From Mycolicibacter acidiphilus (GTDB taxonomy: Bacteria; Actinomycetota; Actinomycetes; Mycobacteriales; Mycobacteriaceae): 64,000 nucleotides of DNA. The DNA lies in assembly GCF_018455725.1 (NCBI RefSeq), contig NZ_JAHCLR010000023.1, positions 18,244 through 82,243 of the forward strand, in the 5' to 3' direction. The translations under genes and the position numbers were made by a program. Below the pieces are notes generated by a model. That model saw only the letters and a program-made list of their open reading frames with translations, did not search any database and was not told where the DNA came from. Below, piece by piece: positions 1 through 8,738 of the stretch (within the stretch, counting starts at the first letter, position 1; every line of letters starts with the position of its first letter).

Positions 1-2
1 TG

Positions 3-1094
3 CTCGGGCCGAGTCTGGTTGCGGCGGTTGCCGCCCGCGGCGGTGGATTGCGTACCGGCCGTGGCAGACTCGCCACCGCTCTCACGGCGGTGTCCGCCGT
101 TGCGCTGCTGCGGGTGCACCGGACCGCGGCGGCGGCCGGCCAGGTCCTGGAGCTGGCACTGATCGACGGACTGGGCGGCGGCTACCGGCATGGCATCGCC
201 GATCCGGCCGACCCGGTACTGCAACGACGGCCGGGTCGGCTCGCGGTGCCGAATCCTGTGGTGCGGCAACGCTATCGGGTGGCCCGAGACGTCCGCTACG
301 GCCCGGACCGTCGCTACCACACGCTCGACGTATGGCATCGCCCCGACCTCGACCACGATGCGAGGGCGCCGGTGCTGGTCCAGATTCACGGTGGGGCTTG
401 GGTGAGCGGACGCAAAGAGGGCCAGGGTGAGCCGCTGATGGCGCATCTGGCCGATCGCGGCTGGGTTTGCGTCACCGTCAACTATCGGCTCAGCCCGAGG
501 GCCGACTGGCCCGACCACATCATTGATGTCAAACGCGCACTGGCCTGGGTGAAAGCGCACATTGCCGAGTACGGCGGCGACCCCGGTTTCGTCGCGGTGA
601 CCGGTGGATCCGCCGGGGGACAACTCGCCGCCCTGGCCGCGCTGACACCGGGCCGGGCCGAATGGCAGCCCGGCTTCGAGAGCGCCGACACCTCGGTGGC
701 CGCCGCGGTGACGTTCTACGGCGTGTACGACTTCCTCAACCGCTACGGCGGCGGGCGCGACGACATGGAGCGCTGGCTGCAGAAGCGGCTCTTCAAATCC
801 CCGGCTGATCGTGATCGGACGCGGTGGGATCAGGCGTCGCCGATCGGTCGCGTCACGCCCGACGCGCCGCCGTTCTTCGTCCTGCACGGCGTGAACGATT
901 CGCTGTTCCACGTCGAGCAGGCCCGGGAGTTCGTCCGGGATCTGACTGCGGTGTCGGCCAATCCGGTGGTGTACGCAGAACTCCCCGGCGCCCAGCATGC
1001 CTTCGACACGCTGCCTTCGCTGCGGGTGTATCACACGGTGCGCGCCGTGGAGCGGTTCCTGGCAGTGGTGCGGGGTCGCTCAGCCGCGTCGTGA
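3..1094 (+). CDS. Alpha/beta-hydrolase esterase/lipase, LipQ-like (5' end cut by window edge)
   Basis: This is a carboxylesterase of the hormone-sensitive-lipase side of the alpha/beta-hydrolase fold and resembles mycobacterial LipQ. The frame is open to the left edge, so the true start is probably outside the window; the first start inside is a TTG at 48. Counting from that TTG, the HGGAW oxyanion-hole motif is near residue 114, the nucleophile serine in GGSAGG near 188, the acid in NDSLF near 284 and the histidine in QHAF near 317, so the triad is complete. A hydrophobic N-terminal stretch suggests membrane anchoring. The stop overlaps the end of the converging plsB by 15 bases. The natural substrate cannot be read from the sequence. 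Confidence 0.85.
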   Translation, partial: LGPSLVAAVAARGGGLRTGRGRLATALTAVSAVALLRVHRTAAAAGQVLELALIDGLGGGYRHGIADPADPVLQRRPGRLAVPNPVVRQRYRVARDVRYGPDRRYHTLDVWHRPDLDHDARAPVLVQIHGGAWVSGRKEGQGEPLMAHLADRGWVCVTVNYRLSPRADWPDHIIDVKRALAWVKAHIAEYGGDPGFVAVTGGSAGGQLAALAALTPGRAEWQPGFESADTSVAAAVTFYGVYDFLNRYGGGRDDMERWLQKRLFKSPADRDRTRWDQASPIGRVTPDAPPFFVLHGVNDSLFHVEQAREFVRDLTAVSANPVVYAELPGAQHAFDTLPSLRVYHTVRAVERFLAVVRGRSAAS

Positions 1095-2930
1095 ATCGCC
1101 GGCCAGCAGTACGGCGAACCGGTCCGCGGCGATATCGCCGATCACGGTGATGTCGGCGAGGATCTCCTGCAATTCGGCGGTGAACGCGACCCGCCGGGCC
1201 ATCGACTCCTGATCGGTGTCCAGCAGTCCGCGATGCTGCGCCAACCGCCACCCGGATTCGAACAGCTGCTGCGACACCGATTCCGGTCGCGCGATGATTC
1301 GCTGCAACAGCAGCTGCCGGCCCAATCCCAGGCACGACTTGAGGAACGGTCGACGCTGCAGCGGCCCCGGCTGCTGCTCCAGTGCGTGCGCGACCACCAG
1401 ATACGCCTCCAGGAATGGCCGCAGTGCCACATGGGCCACCGGGAACGGGAACGCGTCGAGAATCCGCCGGGCGCCGGCCGGACCATCGGCCAACTGCTCC
1501 CGCCAGTCCGGCGCGTACAGCGCCAGCTCGGCGGTCAGAGCCGCACCGAAATCGTCACGTTCGGCGAAGAAGAAGTCGAACTGAAGCAGATCACGCAGTG
1601 CCAGCGCGACGTCGAGGAACCGGGCACCCGGGTCGGTGACGCCGGGCTTGGCGGCCTCGATCAACGCGACCTCCAGGACGGCATTGTTGAGGAACGCGTG
1701 GATGATTGCGTTGCGGTAGAACGCCGCCACCAGATGCTGCCCGGGCTCGATGCCGAAGACCGGTTCGGTCCCGTCGTCGAACCGGGTGACCACCCCGTGG
1801 TGGATCAGCGCATCCAGCGCGGCCTGCACCCCGGCAGCGGACTGCAGGCCGCGAGCGCTGTCGGTCATCGGCAGGTCGTGGCGGTGGGCGAACTCCAGCA
1901 CCACCGCGAGGGCGGCACGGATCTGCCGCAGTGTGAGAGCCCGGTCGACGGCGCCCAGCAGCACCACCGCCACCAGTGCGGTACCGGTTGCCGGCGTCAC
2001 CTGGCTGATCCGGCGCGACACCTCGAACGCCAGTTCCTGCACTGCGGTTGCGCCGGACTCGGCGCCGTGTGCCGGGGCCGGGGGCCCCAACGCCGCACGC
2101 AGCGACAGCGGCTCCCCGAACCTGACGTAGATCTTCCCGTAGCGGTCGCGCAGCTCCCGCCAGTACCGCAGCAGCCAGCCGGTGTTCTCCGCCTGTTTGG
2201 CCCGACCACCGGCTTCACCGGCGAAATCCTTCGCTTCGCGCAGCTGGTCGTAGGTGATCGAGATCGGGATGAGCATGACGTCCTCGGCCCGCCCCTCCCG
2301 GTAGGCGTCGACGACGTAGGAAAGCGCACCGAGCTTGGGGGGCAACAGCTTCCCGGTGCGTGACCGCCCACCCTCGATGAACCACTCCAGATGGGACCGC
2401 TGCTCGATCAGGTGCCCGATGTACTCCCGCAGTGCGAAGCGGTACACCGGCGCATCCGTGCCGTCGCGGCGTACGAAGATGCCGCCGGCGCGGCGCATGA
2501 TCGGTCCCACCGGCCAGAAATCCATATTGCCGCCGACGAGCACCTGCCGTCCGGGCAAGCCGAGTTCGCTGAAGAGCGCGGGCAGCACCATGCCGTCCAG
2601 ATAGGACCGGTGCGAGGCGAGTGTGACGGTCGGATGCTGCTGCATGGCCGCGCGGACGCGTTCGATCTGTTCGGGATCGACGTCGATCTGCCGGTCGTAG
2701 CCCTGGGTGTAGATCTGCCGGCTCACGAAGACGGTGAATTCGGTTTGGGCCCGGCTGTTTCCAGCCACGATCCCAGCCAGATCCCGCTCGGCCTCGGTGC
2801 TGATCTGTTCGATGCCGCAGCCAGACTGCTCAGCCAGGCGGCGCAGCCCGGCGTGGAACCGTGGTGCCGCCGCGATCGTCGTGCAGGCCCGGTGCCGACT
2901 GCGCCACCGGACCGGTATCCCGACGCCCAT
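1080..2930 (-). CDS. plsB: Glycerol-3-phosphate acyltransferase PlsB
   Basis: Acylates glycerol-3-phosphate at the membrane, the first step of phospholipid and triacylglycerol synthesis. At 616 aa it is close to mycobacterial PlsB1 and PlsB2. The acyltransferase blocks appear in order: HRSYLD (HX4D), GGIFVRR, FIEGGRSRTGK and LIPISITY. The ATG at 2930 was chosen because it overlaps the TGA of the upstream acyl-CoA ligase by one base (TGATG), implying translational coupling; a longer frame upstream would run inside the ligase gene. In M. tuberculosis plsB1 also lies beside an acyl-CoA ligase (fadD11), so the pairing fits acyl-CoA supply to glycerolipid synthesis. It is the last gene of the six-gene minus-strand operon. 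Confidence 0.93.
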   Translation of the reverse strand: MGVGIPVRWRSRHRACTTIAAAPRFHAGLRRLAEQSGCGIEQISTEAERDLAGIVAGNSRAQTEFTVFVSRQIYTQGYDRQIDVDPEQIERVRAAMQQHPTVTLASHRSYLDGMVLPALFSELGLPGRQVLVGGNMDFWPVGPIMRRAGGIFVRRDGTDAPVYRFALREYIGHLIEQRSHLEWFIEGGRSRTGKLLPPKLGALSYVVDAYREGRAEDVMLIPISITYDQLREAKDFAGEAGGRAKQAENTGWLLRYWRELRDRYGKIYVRFGEPLSLRAALGPPAPAHGAESGATAVQELAFEVSRRISQVTPATGTALVAVVLLGAVDRALTLRQIRAALAVVLEFAHRHDLPMTDSARGLQSAAGVQAALDALIHHGVVTRFDDGTEPVFGIEPGQHLVAAFYRNAIIHAFLNNAVLEVALIEAAKPGVTDPGARFLDVALALRDLLQFDFFFAERDDFGAALTAELALYAPDWREQLADGPAGARRILDAFPFPVAHVALRPFLEAYLVVAHALEQQPGPLQRRPFLKSCLGLGRQLLLQRIIARPESVSQQLFESGWRLAQHRGLLDTDQESMARRVAFTAELQEILADITVIGDIAADRFAVLLAGDSRRG

Positions 2931-4486
2931 CACGTGCCCCGCGGCGGGCGTTCGATCGCGAACACCGGGTCGGCGCAGTCGACGCCCTCGGCCGTCAGCA
3001 CCCGCTTGAGCACCTTGAACGTCTCGGTGCGCGGCAGTTCGGCCATCACCCGCACCTGTGCCGGCCACTGCTTGGGGCCCAGATCCGATTGTGCGGCAAG
3101 GAAATCACGGAACGCCTCGGCGTCGAACGACGCTCCCGACGTCAGCACCAGCGCGGCCATCACCTGATCGCCCACCGCCGGGTCGGGGATCGGGTACACC
3201 GCCACCTGGGCGATGTCGTCATGACGCAGCAGGATTCGTTCGATCGGGGCGGTGCCGAGATTCTCGCCGTCCACCCGCATCCAGTCGCCGAGCCGGCCAG
3301 CGAAGTAGGCGTAGCCGTTCTCGTCGGCGTAGGCCAGGTCCCCGGTGTGGTAGATCCCGCCGCGCATCCGCTCGGCCTCGGCGTCGGGATCCTTGTAGTA
3401 GCCCCGGAACTGGCCGCGCCCGCTGGTGTTCACCAGCTCACCGACCACGCCGGGCGGGCACGGCTCGCCGGTGTCGACGTCGACGACGGCGTTGCCGTCG
3501 ATCAGCGGACCCAGCGCACCGATCGGGGTGTCGGGGGTGCGGGCGATCGCCACGCCGCCCTCACTGGACCCGAACGCGTCGACCACCAGGCAGCCGAACC
3601 GCTCGGCGAACCGCTCCAGGTCCCGGCGGGCGCCCTCGTTGCCGTACAGCAGCCGCAGCGGATTGTCGGCGTCATCGGGCCGCTCCGGGGCGGCCAGCAC
3701 GTAGGACAGCGGCTTGCCGACGTAGTTGGCGTAGGTGGCGCGGTAGCGGCGCACGTCGGGAATGAACTGCGAGGCGGAGAACTTGCGGCGCAACGCGATC
3801 GACGCACCGGCCGCCGCGGCCACCGCCCAGCCGGCCATCACCGCGTTGGAGTGGAACATCGGCATCGACAGGTAGCAGACATCGTCCGGCCCGAGCCCGA
3901 ACCGCTGCGAGAGCAGCACCCCGGGGAACGCCGCCTTCCAGTGCGTGCAGCGCACCGCCTTCGGATCACCGCTGGTACCCGAGGTGAAGATCAGCATGAA
4001 CAGGTCGTCGGGGTCGGTGTCGGGGAACGTCACCGGCGCACCGGTGAACCCGGCCACCTCCGCGGCCCACTCGTCCGAGTCGACGTCGATCGCGCCCGCG
4101 ACGTCCACCCCGGAACTGCTGTCGGTCAGCACCAGCTGGCAGTCGGCGTGCGCGATGTCGCGAGCCAGCGCCGCCCCGCGCCGGGTCGGGTTCAGGCCCA
4201 CCGGCACCACCCCGGCCAGTGCGGCGGCGACCAGCAGTTCGGAGAAGAACGGCGTGTTGCCGGCCAGCACCCCGACGTGCGGCGGCTTGGCCGGGTCCAG
4301 CCGGGCCCGCAGCGCCGCACCGAGTCGGGTGCCGGCGGCGATGTGGTCACGCCAGCTGACGAAGGTGTCCTCGAAGTACACGCCCCGGTCGTCCACCCCG
4401 GCCAGCGGCACCAGCAACTGGGTGACGGTCGGTTCGTCCGGGTTGATCGCGGGTGTCGACATGCTCGTCAGGTTAGGTGAAACCAT
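2930..4486 (-). CDS. Acyl-CoA ligase, FadD17-like (first paralogue)
   Basis: AMP-forming acyl-CoA ligase (ANL superfamily), 518 aa, that activates a carboxylate through an acyl-adenylate. Visible motifs are the P-loop TSGTSGDPK, the A5-type FGSSEGG, the HTGD hinge region, and the C-terminal TFKVLKR carrying the catalytic lysine. It is a close paralogue of the ligase at 19729-21270, sharing blocks such as RRKFSASQF and YANYVGKPLSYVLA. The ATG at 4486 overlaps the TGA of the upstream SDR (TGATG); an in-frame ATG at 4462 is an alternative giving an N-terminus closer to the paralogue. FadD17 enzymes are linked to steroid side-chain activation. Here the neighbours are an LLM oxidoreductase, a SnoaL-like protein and SDRs, so a different substrate is possible. 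Confidence 0.9.
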   Translation of the reverse strand: MVSPNLTSMSTPAINPDEPTVTQLLVPLAGVDDRGVYFEDTFVSWRDHIAAGTRLGAALRARLDPAKPPHVGVLAGNTPFFSELLVAAALAGVVPVGLNPTRRGAALARDIAHADCQLVLTDSSSGVDVAGAIDVDSDEWAAEVAGFTGAPVTFPDTDPDDLFMLIFTSGTSGDPKAVRCTHWKAAFPGVLLSQRFGLGPDDVCYLSMPMFHSNAVMAGWAVAAAAGASIALRRKFSASQFIPDVRRYRATYANYVGKPLSYVLAAPERPDDADNPLRLLYGNEGARRDLERFAERFGCLVVDAFGSSEGGVAIARTPDTPIGALGPLIDGNAVVDVDTGEPCPPGVVGELVNTSGRGQFRGYYKDPDAEAERMRGGIYHTGDLAYADENGYAYFAGRLGDWMRVDGENLGTAPIERILLRHDDIAQVAVYPIPDPAVGDQVMAALVLTSGASFDAEAFRDFLAAQSDLGPKQWPAQVRVMAELPRTETFKVLKRVLTAEGVDCADPVFAIERPPRGT

Positions 4487-5229
4487 CAGCGCAGCTTGAT
4501 GGTGCCGCCGTCGACCATCAGCGTCTGCCCGGTCATGTACGCGGCGTCGGCGCTGGCCAGGAAGACCGCGACCCGGCCGATGTCGTTCTCCGGGTCGCCG
4601 AACCGGTGCATCGGGGTGCCGGCCAGCAGCTTGTCCTCGATGCCGGGGTTGGCGGTCAGGTAGGCCTGCACACCCTCGGTGAGCGCCAGCGGCGAGATGA
4701 TGTTGACGTTGATCCCGTCGGCGGCCCACTCGTTGGCGGCGACCCGGCTGATCGCCCGGATCGCCTCCTTGGCCGCGGCGTACGACGCCTGGTTGGGCTG
4801 ACCCTGGATGCCGGCGCCGGACGCGAAGTTGATGACCGACCCGCCGGTGGCCTTCAACTGTGCGTGGCAGGCCTGCATCAGCCAGAAGGTGGGGTAGAAG
4901 CCGGTGTTGAACGACAGGTCCAGCATGTCCTGGGTGGTCGCCAGCAGCGGCGCCTGCTTCGAGGCGTGCGCGTTGTTCACCAGCACGCTCACCGACCCGA
5001 ACGCCTCGACCGCGGCCGCGCAGATCTGCGGGGCGCTCTCCGGCTGGGAGATGTCGGCGCCGAGATAGCGCACCGCCGAACCGAGTTCGGCCTCGCACGC
5101 GGCACCGGCGTCGTCGTTGATGTCGACGACCAGAACCTTGGCACCCTCCTTCACGAACGCCCGGGTGATGCCGCGGCCGATGCCGCCGGCGCCGCCGGTG
5201 ACGATCGCGACCTTGCCGTCGAGTCTCAT
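4486..5229 (-). CDS. Short-chain dehydrogenase/reductase
   Basis: Classical SDR of 247 aa. The N-terminal Rossmann motif TGGAGGIG, the NNA core motif and the catalytic YxxxK (YAAAK) are present, and the C-terminus carries the usual VDGG segment. It should oxidise or reduce a hydroxyl or keto group with NAD(P); the substrate is unknown. The ATG overlaps the TGA of the upstream SnoaL-like gene by four bases (ATGA), and its own TGA overlaps the ligase start, so it is embedded in a coupled operon. A beta-hydroxyacyl-CoA or hydroxysteroid substrate would fit the neighbours, which is inference. Confidence 0.9.
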   Translation of the reverse strand: MRLDGKVAIVTGGAGGIGRGITRAFVKEGAKVLVVDINDDAGAACEAELGSAVRYLGADISQPESAPQICAAAVEAFGSVSVLVNNAHASKQAPLLATTQDMLDLSFNTGFYPTFWLMQACHAQLKATGGSVINFASGAGIQGQPNQASYAAAKEAIRAISRVAANEWAADGINVNIISPLALTEGVQAYLTANPGIEDKLLAGTPMHRFGDPENDIGRVAVFLASADAAYMTGQTLMVDGGTIKLR

Positions 5230-5711
5230 GCCTGCTCCCCTTTCGCCCCGGCCGCCAGCAGCCGGCGTGCCTCCGGATCGCCGTCCAGCGTCCGGCTGAT
5301 CCGCTTGGTGATCTGCCAGCGGCCGTCGAGGCGGCGCAGCGCGAAGTGGTGCACCCCGGCGCGGGCCAGCAGGTAGCGCTTCTCGTGCCGCACCACCAGC
5401 GACGACTCGCAGACCGCGATGGCCTCGTCGCCGGTCACGGTGACCACCGCCGGGCCGAGGAAATGCATTGCGCCGCCACCGATCAGGCCCTGGTGTGCCT
5501 CCGAGCGGACCATCGCGGCGACCTCCGCCCGGCTGGTCATCGACCAGCCCTCCACCTCGTAGCTGCCGTCCACCGCCCACAGGTCGGCGGTCGCGTCGGC
5601 CTCGCCGGCGTCCACCAGTGGGCCGTAGCTGGCGATCATCCGCTCGATGGCGCGCTCGTCCTCGATGCGGGCGAGTCGCCGCTCGAGTTCGGCCAGCTTG
5701 TCGATGCTCAT
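5226..5711 (-). CDS. SnoaL-like (NTF2-fold) protein
   Basis: Small 161-aa protein of the SnoaL/NTF2-like cone fold, with an N-terminal helix (ERRLARIEDERAIERMI), the typical early pattern for this family (short helix, YG, then a DL.A.DGSYE strand) and alternating strands after it. The family includes dehydratases, isomerases and hydrolases for steroid-like or polyketide substrates, as well as non-enzymes. It overlaps both neighbours by four bases (ATGA on each side), so it is made together with the SDR and the LLM oxidoreductase. A second SnoaL-like gene lies across the divergent promoter at 7468. Its precise reaction cannot be called from sequence. Confidence 0.8.
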   Translation of the reverse strand: MSIDKLAELERRLARIEDERAIERMIASYGPLVDAGEADATADLWAVDGSYEVEGWSMTSRAEVAAMVRSEAHQGLIGGGAMHFLGPAVVTVTGDEAIAVCESSLVVRHEKRYLLARAGVHHFALRRLDGRWQITKRISRTLDGDPEARRLLAAGAKGEQA

Positions 5712-6574
5712 GCACCCTCCCCGTCGAGTCGGTCGGCCAGCGCGCGCAGCGCGCCCAGTTGATCGCAGTAGTGGCCGGCCGACGTCGCGGTGACCGTGCA
5801 GTTGATGACGGTGGCGCCGACGGTGCGCAGCGATTCCAGCCGGCGCAGCACCCGGTCCGGATCGCCCAGCGGGTCCAGCGGACCGGGCCCGAGCACGATG
5901 TCGAAACCTTCCGGAATATCCACGGCAGCAAGCATTTCCGCAAGCTGGCGGCCGCCCAGCCCGAACGGCATCCAGCCGTCACACAGTTCGACCGCGCGCC
6001 GCAGCGAGCGGCGGGTGCGTCCGCCCACCCAGATCGGCAGCCGTGGCTGCAGCGCCGTGGGCTCGCAGATGACGTCGTCGAAGCGGTAGAACTCGCCGGC
6101 GTAGCTGGGTCGCGACGCCGCCCAGGCGGCGCGCAGCGCGAGGATCGCGTCGTCGGCGCGGGTGCCGCGGTCCGGCCAGGACGCGCCGAGCATCGCGAAC
6201 TCATCCTCGATCGAGCCGACGCCGACCCCGAGCACCACCCGGCCGCCGCTGATCCGGTCCAGCGTCCCGTAGGCCTTCACGATCTCCAGCGGGTGGTGGT
6301 AGCCGAGCACCACGATCGAGGTGGCCAGCCGGATCCGGCTGGTGTGCGCGGCCAGAAACGACAGCGTCGCAACCGGATCCCAGTACACGAACCCGCGGTC
6401 CGCGCCCTGATCGGCCGGGACCGCGACGTGCTCGGAGCAGGTCAGGTAGTCGAAGCCGAGTTCGTCGGCGGCCTTCGCGATCTGCACCACGTCGTCGACG
6501 CCCGCGCCGTGCTCCCACGACGAAGCCATCCCGGGGGTCTGCACGACGACGGGGGTGGACAGTCCGAGACGCAT
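5708..6574 (-). CDS. LLM-class F420-dependent oxidoreductase
   Basis: Luciferase-like monooxygenase fold, 288 aa, of the type that in mycobacteria mostly uses coenzyme F420. Typical blocks are the N-terminal RLGLSTPVV strand, GFDYLTCSEH near residues 36-45, RIRLATSIVVL, GGRVVLGVGVG and LPIWVGG. F420-dependent members reduce or oxidise unsaturated, keto or aldehyde groups. Four bases separate it from the upstream SDR stop, and its stop overlaps the SnoaL-like start. FMN rather than F420 is possible; the fold does not decide this. Confidence 0.87.
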   Translation of the reverse strand: MRLGLSTPVVVQTPGMASSWEHGAGVDDVVQIAKAADELGFDYLTCSEHVAVPADQGADRGFVYWDPVATLSFLAAHTSRIRLATSIVVLGYHHPLEIVKAYGTLDRISGGRVVLGVGVGSIEDEFAMLGASWPDRGTRADDAILALRAAWAASRPSYAGEFYRFDDVICEPTALQPRLPIWVGGRTRRSLRRAVELCDGWMPFGLGGRQLAEMLAAVDIPEGFDIVLGPGPLDPLGDPDRVLRRLESLRTVGATVINCTVTATSAGHYCDQLGALRALADRLDGEGA

Positions 6575-6578
6575 TGGA

Positions 6579-7370
6579 TCAGCCCTGCCCGATCAGCTGC
6601 TGCATGAACCGGTGCGTGCCCAGCACCACCTTGGCCCGGTCCGGGTTGTTGCGCCGCTCCACGTCGGCGCCGTTGCCGCCGGCGATGAACACCGGGCCGT
6701 GCGGCAGTTGCTCCAGCCCTTCGCGGGCGACGTCGGCCGGCTCGGCCACCTTCATGCCGGGCACGTCGAAGTTCAGCCCGACCCGCTCCATCGCCGGGGT
6801 GCGGGTCACACCGAGCACCAGTTCCAGCACGTCGACGTTGTACTCGCGCAGTTCCAGCCAGAGCCCCTCGGCGAAGATCCGCCCGAACGCCTTCACACCG
6901 CCGTAGATGGTGTGCCGGGTCGATCCCAGGTAGCCGGCCATCGACCCGACCAGCAGAATGCCGCCGCGGCGCCGGTCGCGCATCTCGCGGCCGTAGTGCT
7001 GCACCAGGCGCATCGGCGCGTTGATGTTCAGCTCGATGACACGGGCGAAGTCGGCCAGCTCGCCGTCCAGGAACTCCGCGCTGCAGGTGTTGGCGCCGGC
7101 GTTGTAGATCAGCAGCCCGACCTGCAGGCCGGCGGTCGCCGCGGCGATCGCGTCGGTGGCGGCCGGGTCGGTGAGATCGACTGCCAGCGTGCGGACTTCG
7201 ATGCCGCGCTCGCGACATTCGGCGGCGGTCCGCTCCAGCGGTTCGGGTTTGCGGGCGACCAGCAGCAGGTTGATGCCGGCGTCGGCCAGTTGCCGGGCGA
7301 ACTCGGCGCCGACACCTTCGGAACCGCCGGCGATCACCGCCCAGGGGCCGTAAGTCGAAAGATCAGTCAC
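6579..7370 (-). CDS. Short-chain dehydrogenase/reductase, first gene of minus-strand operon
   Basis: SDR of about 263 aa with the cofactor motif GGSEGVG, the YNAGAN variant of the NNAG motif and the catalytic YGGVK. The cofactor motif and C-terminal layout resemble the KAR/17-beta-HSD type 12-like subgroup rather than FabG. A longer frame continues upstream into the divergent promoter region; a GTG at 7370 (or 7373) was chosen because homology-like sequence starts there and it leaves a promoter-sized gap to the divergent gene at 7468. It heads the six-gene operon that ends with plsB. Confidence 0.82.
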   Translation of the reverse strand: MTDLSTYGPWAVIAGGSEGVGAEFARQLADAGINLLLVARKPEPLERTAAECRERGIEVRTLAVDLTDPAATDAIAAATAGLQVGLLIYNAGANTCSAEFLDGELADFARVIELNINAPMRLVQHYGREMRDRRRGGILLVGSMAGYLGSTRHTIYGGVKAFGRIFAEGLWLELREYNVDVLELVLGVTRTPAMERVGLNFDVPGMKVAEPADVAREGLEQLPHGPVFIAGGNGADVERRNNPDRAKVVLGTHRFMQQLIGQG

Positions 7371-7467
7371 CACGACATCGTCGCCGAAAGCACGCCGGGT
7401 GGGTTCGCACGTCTCACTGGCTGAGATGGCGGCGCCCGCCCGTCGCGCCGGATGCTGCAATGGTGCG

Positions 7468-7941
7468 ATGACAGATTTGCACGCCATCGAGGAGATCAAG
7501 CAGGTCAAGTACCGCTACCTGCGCGCCCTGGACACCAAGCACTGGGATGACTTCGCCGCCACCCTCACCGAGGATGTCACCGCCGACTACGGCAAGTCGA
7601 TGGGCACCGAGCATAAGTTCGCCGACCGCGACGCGCTGGTGGACTTCATGCGGTCCTCGTTGCCGGCCAACGTGATCAGCGAGCACCGGGTCACCCACCC
7701 GGAGATCACGCTCACCGGGCCGGACACCGCGTCGGGCGTCTGGTACCTGCAGGACCGGGTGATCATGCCCGACTACGACCTGATGCTGATCGGTGCCGCC
7801 TTCTACTACGACACCTACCGCCGCGACGGCGACGGCTGGCGGATCTGCGACACCGGCTATCAGCGCACCTACGACGCCACCATGCCGATCTCCGATATCC
7901 CCGGTTTCAAGCTGACTCCCGGCGATGCGCTGCACTGCTAA
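7468..7941 (+). CDS. SnoaL-like protein
   Basis: 157-aa NTF2/SnoaL-fold protein. The opening block IEEIKQVKYRYLRALD followed by a W-D-D-F segment and 'TEDVTADYG' is characteristic of the SnoaL_4 group, in which a conserved Tyr/His/Asp region lines the pocket. The ATG at 7468 was chosen over in-frame upstream starts because the conserved N-terminal helix begins right after it. It diverges from the SDR operon and is followed nine bases later by an IclR regulator, so these three units probably form one regulated catabolic locus. The substrate is unknown. Confidence 0.82.
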   Translation: MTDLHAIEEIKQVKYRYLRALDTKHWDDFAATLTEDVTADYGKSMGTEHKFADRDALVDFMRSSLPANVISEHRVTHPEITLTGPDTASGVWYLQDRVIMPDYDLMLIGAAFYYDTYRRDGDGWRICDTGYQRTYDATMPISDIPGFKLTPGDALHC

Positions 7942-7950
7942 ATTCGAGGG

Positions 7951-8730
7951 ATGACCAGGCCCGTCTCCGCTGAGGGTCCGGAATCGACCCCTCCGTCGAT
8001 GGTGGAGCGCGTCACCCTCATCCTCGATTCGTTCGACCAGCGGCCGACAGCGCGGCTGACCCTGGACCAGATCGCTGCCCGCACGCGCCTGCCGCGCTCC
8101 ACCGCGCACCGCATCCTGGGGCAGTTGGTCGGACTGGACTGGCTGCAGTACACCGGCGCGCAGTACAGCCTGGGCCGGCGGGCGCTGGCGCTGGGCGGCC
8201 AGGACGGTTTACACGGCGCGATCCGCAAGGCGGCCGCCGAACAGCTGCATCAGCTGCACCTGCGCACCGGGCTGGTGGTGCACCTCGCCGCGCTGGAAGG
8301 CGGTGACGAGGTGTACCTGGACAAGATCGGCGGTCCGTTCGCGTCGACGCTGCCGTCCCGGGTGGGCACCCGGCACCGGGCCTACCTGACCACCGGCGGC
8401 CGGGCGATGCTGGCCTGGCTGCCGCCGGAGGAGGTCGACGCGATCTTCGGCGCGCAGCTGCAGCGTTCGACCGTCGGCGGCTGGGACCTGGCCGGCCTGC
8501 ACCGGGAGCTGGCGCACATCCGACGGGCGCACGGCATCTCGATCGACCGCGGCGCGCAGACCCGGGAGTTCGTCGGGGTGGAGCTGCCCAGTGTGGCGGC
8601 GGCGGTGCGCGGCGCCGACGGGCCGGTCGCGGCGATCTGCGTGGCCGGGGCGGCGAACTCGGTGCCGATCGAGCGGTTGGTTCCGCTGGTCGCCGATGCG
8701 GCCGCGCGGACCTCCGCCGCCTTAGCCTGA
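7951..8730 (+). CDS. IclR-family transcriptional regulator
   Basis: 259-aa regulator with an N-terminal winged helix (about residues 18-75, including the recognition segment RLPRSTAHRILGQL) and a C-terminal IclR effector domain (YLDKIGG, GTRHRAYLTTGGRAMLAW). It lies nine bases after the SnoaL-like gene and faces away from the six-gene SDR/LLM/FadD/PlsB operon, so local control of that operon is likely. It differs clearly from the two PcaR-like IclR proteins downstream, so it probably reads another operator. No signal for its own binding site was recognised. Confidence 0.9.
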   Translation: MTRPVSAEGPESTPPSMVERVTLILDSFDQRPTARLTLDQIAARTRLPRSTAHRILGQLVGLDWLQYTGAQYSLGRRALALGGQDGLHGAIRKAAAEQLHQLHLRTGLVVHLAALEGGDEVYLDKIGGPFASTLPSRVGTRHRAYLTTGGRAMLAWLPPEEVDAIFGAQLQRSTVGGWDLAGLHRELAHIRRAHGISIDRGAQTREFVGVELPSVAAAVRGADGPVAAICVAGAANSVPIERLVPLVADAAARTSAALA

Positions 8731-8738
8731 TTTCGCCC

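Noticed and set aside
2861-4480. 539-codon plus-strand frame opposite the FadD17-like gene
   Set aside because: It is antisense to a gene with all ligase motifs and is full of Arg, Gly and His as expected from a mirrored GC-rich frame.
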